Assembly: GCF_024323335.1 (NCBI RefSeq) | Contig: NC_066581.1 | Location: 223,639,039-223,703,038, forward strand | Source of the DNA: Lathyrus oleraceus | Lineage: Eukaryota > Streptophyta > Magnoliopsida > Fabales > Fabaceae | Length of the DNA stretch: 64,000 nt | Direction of reading: 5' to 3' | Part shown: one piece after another, positions 56,599 to 64,000 of the stretch | How the letters are laid out: the number at the start of each line of letters is the position of its first letter | Position numbering within the stretch: position 1 is the first letter of the stretch | The notes under the pieces: generated by a model | Told to the model about the DNA's origin: nothing | Databases searched by the model: none | Seen by the model: only the letters and a program-made list of their open reading frames with translations | Position numbers and translations under genes: made by a program

Positions 56599-59500
56599 TG
56601 TAAGACCCCAATTTTGACCCTAAGATCCCTCATGTAATTCCATCATAAGCATTAGCATTGGATCATACCTTGACATCCTCCTTACCCATCCTTCATTGGG
56701 TTTGTTTTGGGAGATATCACCAAGAACTTTGTGATTGTATCATACTTATATTTTATCATTTCACTAACCATAATATCAAAAATATATCTTTGCATTTGTC
56801 TAACTCTTTTGTAGGAAGGGCCTGATTCCATTGATTCATCAAGTTCACATCTAGGGTTTGAGACCCTCATGAACAAAGAGCACAACCAAGAATTGATCCA
56901 AGAATGGTTAAGAGCATTATATATGAGTCCCAATGTTCTCTACATATTATATTGATCAAGTTTTCTTCAAGAGTTTGAGGGTGATTTGCCTTGGAAACCC
57001 TAGTTTGACTGGGTATCTTGAGTAACTTCTCCAACAAGCTATCTCACCAATTTATCAAATTTCTCAAGGTACACTTCAAAATTAATCATATTATGCATAT
57101 ATGATCTACCATGAGCCAATAAAGTCAAGAGAATTGGAAGTTAACAAGTTGGTTGATGGTGGTTGGCCAGATGGATTCATCTGATCAAAACTGGGTCTCC
57201 CTAGACCCTATCTTCTACAATTTTCACCATATGAAAATGGTTCCAAGATACAACTTACTCTAAATAACATTAAAAAGAACTTTCATGTTAATACATAGAG
57301 CTAGTTTTGCTTGGAAAATCATTTTCTATGTTGAAACATTATAGGTCATTTTGTCTAAATCCTAATTTGAAAGTCAACTTCCCAAGGCCATAACTTGCTC
57401 AATTTTTATTAGATGAAATATTTCTAAGTTGCACAATCAAATTCAATGTGTCTACTTAAAATTTGATGTTTGGAGTGGAAGCTAATTCAACTGTTCTGAG
57501 CATATGATATGAGGTTACATTATAGGTCACTTTTGACCTATACCATTGATCAAGTGATTTTTCCAAACTTCAAAAATGCATAACTCTATCATTTCAAATC
57601 CAAATTACATGAAATTGGTGACCATTTTGATGGTCTTTGAAATATCTACAACTTTTATGAAGACACTTTTCTTATTTGAAGCTCATATAAAAAGTTAAGC
57701 AAGGTGGAATATTGAGACATATGGCTTGACACTTAGAAAAAATTTGATATGTCAAAAATTTCCAAACTTCCACCTCAAATTTCTTCAAGTTACAAACTCC
57801 AAATGAAAAAGTGTTGAACATGAATGTTGTCCCTCTTGATCTCATTTTTCCAAAGAGCTCAAATTCATTCATTTTGGACAAGGAATGCATAGGTTGTACA
57901 TGGCATGAACATGGTGTCATCACTTGGCAAAGATCAAACTTCAAGTCCAAATGCACACTTGCCTTGCAATCCAAGCTGAATTCAGATTATCTAACATTCA
58001 CTTGTGGATTTATTGCAATGATTTTATGGGCCTATGCGCGCCCATGCATCCATGCATCATCAATGACCAAATTTGGAAAGTGATTTCAAGTGTGCAAATA
58101 TCAATGGTTTCAGCTATAAATAGAGCTTCATATGCTCAGCAATCAACACACATTCGCGTCAGCTTTAATCCCCCATCTCTAACCCTCACTTTGCAAAGGA
58201 TAAACCTGAGAAATTCATTTGAATTTGAGGTTGAATTTCCACTGTTTTGAAATTCAAATCTCCAGGAGTCCACAACCTTGTAAGCATTCAATCCTTCTTC
58301 TGCAAGCATTTGGAGTGAGAACAAGCACGAGCAAGATCAAGATCAGTTGAATCCAGACCTCCATTGAAGGTATTTTCCATAAATTTTGATCTCTTCGATT
58401 CTCTCAAATTCTTGCTCAATTCTATTGATTATTTGGTTGTCTGAAGTCCTACCAATGTAGGCAAGAAGATTGAGTTGCTTTGAGGCCAAATCGAAGCAAC
58501 TCAGTTCATGTACCTCAAATTTCAACTCCATGTATCTCTTAATATACTTGGAGTTAGAGTGAATTGAGGCCAGATTCGAACTCAGTGCCATTTTTACTTT
58601 GAAATCATGTCCTTGCTTTTAATTTTGGTGATGGTTAAAGGTGGACCAGTCCGGTGAGGTCCACCAGAGAAGAAGACTGGAGCTACAACTCCGGTCATGC
58701 GCTGACATGTCTCACAACCACAGGATCCATGTAATTTGTTTTAATCACGATCATTCCTTTTGAATATCAATGTTATGGTGCCCTTACTCATGTGCACGGT
58801 GGAACACATGTTTCTGGCCACTTGATCTGCTACCTCAATTAATGAGGGAGATCAAGTGGTCCACGTTTTTTCTGATATTTTCATTTTTATTTTAATTGCA
58901 TTATTTTCAATAATTCATATTAAATTCAATATTGATCCAAAAAATATGGGACTTTCACCAAATATTTTCAAATATTTTTATCTTTGATATTCTGAATTAA
59001 AATTATTTTTTGGATTATTATTAATATTTTTCATGAGTTAATTGATTTTGCATTTGTTTTTAATTATTTAAAAATATTTTTAAATGTCCAAAAATTATGA
59101 AATTTTTTCTCCAAGGTCCTTTGACCTTGTTTGACCTATGATAAATCTCATGGCCATTTCTTTGGTGTTTTGATGAGATTTTAGGAATTAGGCAAACTAT
59201 ATTTAATTTAAACGCACTATTTTAGTATTTTCTTTATTTTAATAAATGCCAAATAAATTGGTTGACCAATTGTGATGACTTGTTTACGTTTGACTCTTGT
59301 TGTTGGGCCTTGGTCAAGGTTGATTTGACTTTGTCAAATTAATATCATTGGATTTAGGGGATTGATGGAATGTGCATTCCATCTCCCAAAATGAATGGAT
59401 GATATTAATTTGGTAAAAGTCCTCCTTTGACCAATTTGTGTTTTGATCCATTCCCCTCCCACTTCATCTTATTCCCTTACTTCATTCATTCATTCCATTT

Positions 59501-60415
59501 GGCCTATGACATCACAAAGTCCTAATGCTAGTTGATTGAAAAATTGACATGAGTATGGATGAGATTAAGTCACACATTTTTCATATTCTTTTTGTGTGTG
59601 GTATGTTTCATGAGCATAGTCCATTATACTATGTCTCTAACATGCATTAACACCAAAATTCTATTGCCCGACCTCAAATAGTTGTGGCTTCTACATAAGT
59701 CCAATTACGATTGCTTAACATAACTCTAAATTTGTGACATAAAAGGCATAAGCATTCTAGTTAGTGAGATTGTAAGTCTCCCCTCTTTCATGGTATTGTG
59801 TGGAAACTTGGCCTTCTTTCCTTCCTTTGGAAGATGTTTTGGTTCAAGGATTCATGCTTGTGATAAGTGGGTTGAGTGTTCTCTAAAGAATGTCTTGAAA
59901 TGAAAAGCAAAAGCAAAACAATACTAACTTCTAACCAATTAACTACTAATTTTTAATTTCAAGCCTTTACTTTAATGCAATTTACTTTTAGCACTCTATT
60001 TCATTTGTCATTGTTCATATCATTCTAATTGTTTATGTTAATGCAATTTTCAATTTGTCCATTTGGACCATATTGTGTGACATATTTTGTTTGTGTATAC
60101 CATGCTTGTTTGTGTGGTCTATGACCATTAATATACATAATAATAACAAAAAACCCTAAAAAACTTTTGAGTGGACTGTTGGCTTGATCTTGGACAAATG
60201 GACTTAGAATCTAGGCAACCTTCTTATGCTAAAGGACTTGGCCAATGCCAACTTGTTGAAGAACCAAATGCTTGTAATTTAAAATTCATCTGATACATCT
60301 TTGAAGACCTCTCTAAGTTCATATGCAACATGATCATTGTGAAGTTGTTATTTTGAACCTGTGACTTGTGGAATTCATCTGTTACATGGGTTATTTCGGA
60401 GAAGATCATGGAATG
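56599..60415 (+). repeat. LTR of B's family (3' LTR of B, or 5' LTR of a separate insertion H), interrupted by E
   Basis: It starts TGTAAGACCCC and follows the LTR at 39672 throughout, but with many differences: more than a dozen in the first 110 bases. It is interrupted at 60415 by copia element E, and the last part is off the window. The lack of a purine tract before it and the high divergence from 39672-44378 leave open that it is not B's own 3' LTR. Confidence 0.8.
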
Positions 60416-61375
60416 TGTTGGTTCTAAGTGTTGGCAACAATTTTGGTAAAACCAAAAGTGTTCACAAGTTGTCACATGTGTTGTCTTAACACAAGATATC
60501 ATGTACCTGCTGGATGTTTAAAATGTGATTATGCGGGATTTTACTGAGATGTCAGACCCGATGTCATGACATCTGTCTACAGAACATTTAGTCTGAATGT
60601 TATGTATTATGTGATTTCATTTTTAATGGAAATCTGTGTATGATTGATGAGTTGATTGAACACACTATCAATCTGTAATTACAACGAGATTAACTTATTT
60701 TCCAAAGAGATATAATCAACTGTCATGAGAAGATATGAATAGAAAATAGGTTTAGGGTTTTATGATGTCCAAGCCTAGCCAAATGCTTCTATAAAAAGGA
60801 CATGGAAAACCTGATTTTATACACAAGAAATAACGAACAAAATATTGAGAGAGAATAAGGGTTTAAGTCTTGTGTGGTCGTGTGAATTGTAAGCCATTCA
60901 ATTCATCCATAGATGATTGAATTGGTCTGATTTTTGAGTTGTAAATTGTCACTCTAAGCTTTGAAGCATGAGTGTGTGTCTACTTGATTGAAGCTTTTAA
61001 GTAAGATCAAATGTGTGTCTTTGAAGAGTGTCTTCTTTTCATTGTAATTCTTGTTTTATATCACTGTTGTGATTGAGGGGGAGTGAGTAGGGTCTCATAT
61101 CTAAGAGTTCTTAGGTAGAAGTCACACGGGTATAGATTAGGTGAAAAGATTGTAACTTGAAGTTGTTTACTGAGAGTCTTTGAACTGATTCTATTTTAGT
61201 GGATTTCCTTCTTGGCTTGGTAGCCCCCAGACGTAGGTGAGTTTGCACCAAACTGGGTTAACAATTGCTTGTGTCTCTTGCATTACTGTTCTTTATCTTT
61301 TATCATGTTTGTATTGTTCAGATATTAGTGTCGTGACATTACCTTCGATATCTCATATATGATACCGGAATTTCA
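60416..61375 (+). repeat. 5' LTR of copia element E (960 bp)
   Basis: It starts TGTTGGTTCTAAG and ends GGAATTTCA. The LTR holds a CTATAAAAAGG TATA-box match at 60791-60801, in the right place for the LTR promoter. The inner boundary is fixed by the PBS. Confidence 0.9.
60791..60801 (+). promoter_or_regulatory. TATA box in the E LTR
   Basis: CTATAAAAAGG is a clear plant TATA-box match about 375 bases into the LTR, which would place the transcription start near 60825-60835 and give U3 and R-U5 lengths typical of copia LTRs. Confidence 0.6.
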
Positions 61376-61377
61376 AT

Positions 61378-61389
61378 TGGTATCAGAGC
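61378..61389 (+). other. Primer-binding site of E (initiator Met tRNA)
   Basis: TGGTATCAGAGC, the canonical copia site complementary to the 3' end of initiator tRNA-Met, two bases after the LTR. Confidence 0.95.
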
Positions 61390-61442
61390 AGGCATCCTGC
61401 TCTGGTTCTGGGTGAGATCTAGGGATGTTACTTTCTGGTACT

Positions 61443-62885
61443 ATGGAGAGAGATGGAGGATCTGTTCACAGACCACCTATTCTGGATAGATCCAACTATG
61501 ACTATTGGAAACCTCGAATGGTAGCCTTCCTAAAATCTCTGGATAATAAGGCTTGGAAGGCTGTTTTAACAGGCTGGGAACATCCAGTTATTACTAAGGA
61601 TGGATAAGCTACTACTGATAAGAAGGCTGAAGAACAATGGACTAAGGAGGAGGATGATCTATCCCTTGGGAACTCTAAAGCATTGAATGATATATTCAAT
61701 GGAGTAGATAAGAATATCGTCAGATTGGTAAACAACTGTGAGGTGGCTAAAGATGCTTGGGACATTCTCAAAACCACTCATGAAGGCACCTCTAGAGTGA
61801 AGATGTCTAGACTGCAGCTGCTCACTACCAAGTTTGAAAATTTAAGGATGAAAGAAGATGAAAATATTCATGAATTTCATATGAATATCCTTGAAATTGC
61901 TAATGCCTCAGAAGCCCTGGGTGAGAAGATGTCAGATGAAAAATTAGTAAGGAAAATACTCAGGTCACTCCCTAAGAGATTTGCCATGAAAGTGACAGCC
62001 ATAGAAGAGTCTCAAGACATTTCCAATATGAGAGTTGATGAGCTAATTGGATGCCTCCAAACTTTTGAGATGGGAATGTGTGATGGATCTGAAAAGAAAG
62101 TCAAAAGCATAGCCTTCATGTCAAACACTGAGGAGAAAGAGGAGGAAAGTGGTCAAGATATTGATGAAGATCTGGCAAATGATGTAGCAATGCTGGGAAG
62201 ACAGTTCAACAAACTTCTAAAAAAGATGGATGTAAGATCTAAGGATAATGTCAAGAACATCTCATCTGACATCAGTAAATCCAACAATGCTGGAAGAAGA
62301 ACAAGGTCAGATGAAAAGCCCAAAGAAGGAAAAGGAGTTCAGTGCCATGAATATGATGGGTATGGACACATTAGAATTGAATGTGGAACCTACCTCAAGA
62401 AACAGAAGAGGAGTCTTGCTGCCACGTGGTCTGATGAAAGTGAAACATAAGAGTCTGCAAATCTTATGAATGCCTTGACTGGAAGATGGGGTTCTGATGA
62501 AGACTCAAGTGATGATGAAGTAACCTTTGAAGAGTTAGCCACTACCTACAGAAAGTTGTGTCACAGAAGTGCAGAAGTGTGTCAACAAGTTGAAAGCCAG
62601 AAGAAGGTGATAACATAACTGGAGAATGAGAAGGTAGAACACTTGGAAACCATCTCTAAATTAAAAACTGAAGCAGTGTTTCTGAATTCCAAACTAGATG
62701 AGATGACAAAGTATGTCAGGATGCTAAATAATGGATCTGACACCTTAGACAAAATTCTCCAGACTGGACAAATGACAGGAGACAAATCTGGCATTAGGTT
62801 CAATGAATCTAAACCTGAGTGCAGTCACACTGGTGGCAAACCTAAATCCAAACCTAAGTGCAACCATACTGGTAGCAAACCATAG
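61443..62885 (+). pseudogene. E gag (copia, UBN2-like with zinc knuckle), four in-frame stops
   Basis: ATG 61443 starts MERDGGSVHRPPILDRSNYD. The gag core (DIFNGVDKNIVRLVNNCEVA, ILKTTHEGTSRVKMSRLQ, RKILRSLPKRFAMKVTAIEE) is followed by a knuckle that reads CHEYDGYGHIRIEC, with the second Cys replaced by Tyr (about 62348). An acidic segment and a coiled coil (LENEKVEHLETISKLKTEA) follow. Stops: TAA 61605, TAA 62448, TAA 62616, TAG 62883. All pieces are in the same frame, which then continues into the protease. A short HTGSKPK-type repeat lies at 62826-62882. Confidence 0.85.
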
Positions 62886-64000
62886 ATGTCACATCATATG
62901 TCACAACATCATAAAGGAAGACAACAGAAAGGGAAACACCAAAGATGGAAATGTCATTACTGTGGAAAATTTGGCCACATAAAACCTTTCTGCTATAAGC
63001 TGTATGGCTATCCTAGTCCTGCTCATCATCAACCTAAACCCAAACATCACAGACCTGTCAACAAAAAGCAATGGGTTCCTAGGACTGATGTTACAAGTCT
63101 GATAACTCACACTTCCTTCAGAGTTTCAGCCAAAGAAGATTGGTATTTTGACAATGGGTGCTCCAGACACATGATTGGAAACAAAAACCTGCTAACTGGC
63201 CTTTATCCTCACGCCACCAGCTATGTAACCTTTGGTGATGGAGCAAAGGGTGAAATCAAGGGGATTGGTAAGCTTGATTGCTCTGGAGTTCCTGACCTTG
63301 ACAATGTCCTACTTGTTAAGGGATTGACTGCAAATCTAATAAGCATCAGTCAACTGTGTGACCAGGGTCTAAATGTAAACTTCACTAAAACTGAATGTCT
63401 GATTACTAACAAAGAAAATGAAGTGATCATGAAAGGAGCCAGGTCTAGAGACAACTGTTACATGTGGAGTTCTCAAGAAACTGATTATTCTTCAATGTGT
63501 ACTTTAGCCAAAGAAGAAGAAGTGAAGATATGGCATAAAAGATTGGGTTATCTGCATCTTAAAGGTATGAAGAGGATTATATCTGTGGAAGCTGTTAGAG
63601 GAATTCCCAACTTGAAGATTGATGAAGGAAAAGTCTGTGGGGAATATCAGATTGGAAAACAGACAAGGATGTCACACCAGAAGCTCAGACATGACACCAC
63701 TTCCAAAGTACTGGAACTCCTCCATATGGATTTGATGGGACCCATGCAGGTGGAAAGCCTTGGTGGGAAGAAGTATGTGTATGTAGTGGTGGATGACTTC
63801 TCCAGATACACCTGTATCAATTTTATAAGAGAAAAATCGGATGTTTTTGAAGTCTTCAAAGATCTTTGTCTAAAACTTCAAAGAGAAAAGGAAAGTCAAG
63901 TTATCAAAATTAGAAGTGATCATGGGAAGGAATTTGAGAACAACAAATTTGCTGAATTCTGTTCTTCAGATGGAATTCATCATGAGTTCTCATCTCCCAT
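62886..64000 (+). CDS. E protease and integrase N-terminal part, open to window edge
   Basis: The frame has no stop from 62886 to the end. It holds a second zinc knuckle (CHYCGKFGHIKPFC) and a protease motif reading WYFDNGCSRHMIG, where F has the usual DSG. The GAG-pre-integrase region follows (IWHKRLGYLH and VCGEYQIGKQ, where F has CGKCQ). The integrase core starts at LLHMDLMGPM and reaches VDDFSRYTC and IRSDHGKEFEN. The Cys-to-Tyr change in the zinc finger and the DNG protease motif suggest loss of function although the frame is open. RT and RNase H would lie to the right of the window. Confidence 0.85.
   Translation, partial: MSHHMSQHHKGRQQKGKHQRWKCHYCGKFGHIKPFCYKLYGYPSPAHHQPKPKHHRPVNKKQWVPRTDVTSLITHTSFRVSAKEDWYFDNGCSRHMIGNKNLLTGLYPHATSYVTFGDGAKGEIKGIGKLDCSGVPDLDNVLLVKGLTANLISISQLCDQGLNVNFTKTECLITNKENEVIMKGARSRDNCYMWSSQETDYSSMCTLAKEEEVKIWHKRLGYLHLKGMKRIISVEAVRGIPNLKIDEGKVCGEYQIGKQTRMSHQKLRHDTTSKVLELLHMDLMGPMQVESLGGKKYVYVVVDDFSRYTCINFIREKSDVFEVFKDLCLKLQREKESQVIKIRSDHGKEFENNKFAEFCSSDGIHHEFSSP

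Larger units (their letters stand above)
60416..64000 (+). mobile_element. Element E: Ty1/copia (Sirevirus-like), right part cut by window edge
   Basis: LTR, initiator-Met PBS, gag, protease and the first half of integrase, in copia order, inserted in the LTR at 56599. The candidate target duplication is GAATG (60411-60415); the partner is off the window. It is a relative of F: gag, knuckles and protease align throughout. Confidence 0.9.

Overview
The window looks like an intergenic block of a large, repeat-rich legume genome, and essentially all of it is nested LTR retrotransposons. I saw no conventional host gene, tRNA, rRNA or CRISPR array. The dominant family is a very large Ty3/gypsy element of the Tat/Ogre type. 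The evidence is LTRs over 4 kb, a primer-binding site matching the 3' end of tRNA-Arg, an extra ORF1 upstream of gag, a short phase-2 intron between protease and reverse transcriptase, two RNase H-type domains, and a repeat-filled 3' untranslated region. Such elements are most abundant in temperate legumes (pea, vetch, lentil and relatives). That assignment is inference from family knowledge, not from a host gene.

Layout. 1-6069: element G (minus), an Ogre-type 5' LTR (1974-6069), leader and the start of an uninterrupted ORF1 that runs off the left edge. 6070-6476: unassigned spacer. 6477-about 11222: a plus-strand LTR of a second Ogre-like family (C-LTR), truncated at its 3' end. 11209-14993 and 36769-38848: the two halves of a minus-strand Ty1/copia Sirevirus-like element F (env-like ORF, rudimentary pol, gag, LTR), split by element A. 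14994-36768: element A, a structurally complete 21.8-kb Ogre copy flanked by a perfect 5-bp target duplication (TATAG). 38849-39608: a protease fragment of an older Ogre-like copy C. 39609-39671: a 63-bp inverted scrap (D) of the C/B family LTR end. 39672-56598: element B (5' LTR, ORF1, gag-pro, intron, pol, repeat-rich 3' UTR). 56599-60415: another LTR of B's family, either B's 3' LTR or a separate insertion H. 60416-64000: copia element E, inserted in that LTR, with LTR, gag, protease and the first part of integrase, cut by the right edge.

Nesting order (inference): C received F, and F's gag received A. D received B, and the LTR at 56599 received E. A is the youngest insertion that can be judged, since its two LTRs differ by under 1% by eye. 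Yet its coding region carries seven in-frame stops and a YVDD-to-YVDN change in reverse transcriptase, so it was probably mobilised by proteins from another copy.

Points most worth following up: the pair of GNRA-tetraloop hairpins conserved just after pol in A and B; the predominance of nonsense codons over frameshifts in several elements; the TGACGTAAG-containing tandem repeats in the A/G LTRs; the phase-2 introns of A and B; and the in-frame deletion derivative F with a nuclear-looking env-position protein.
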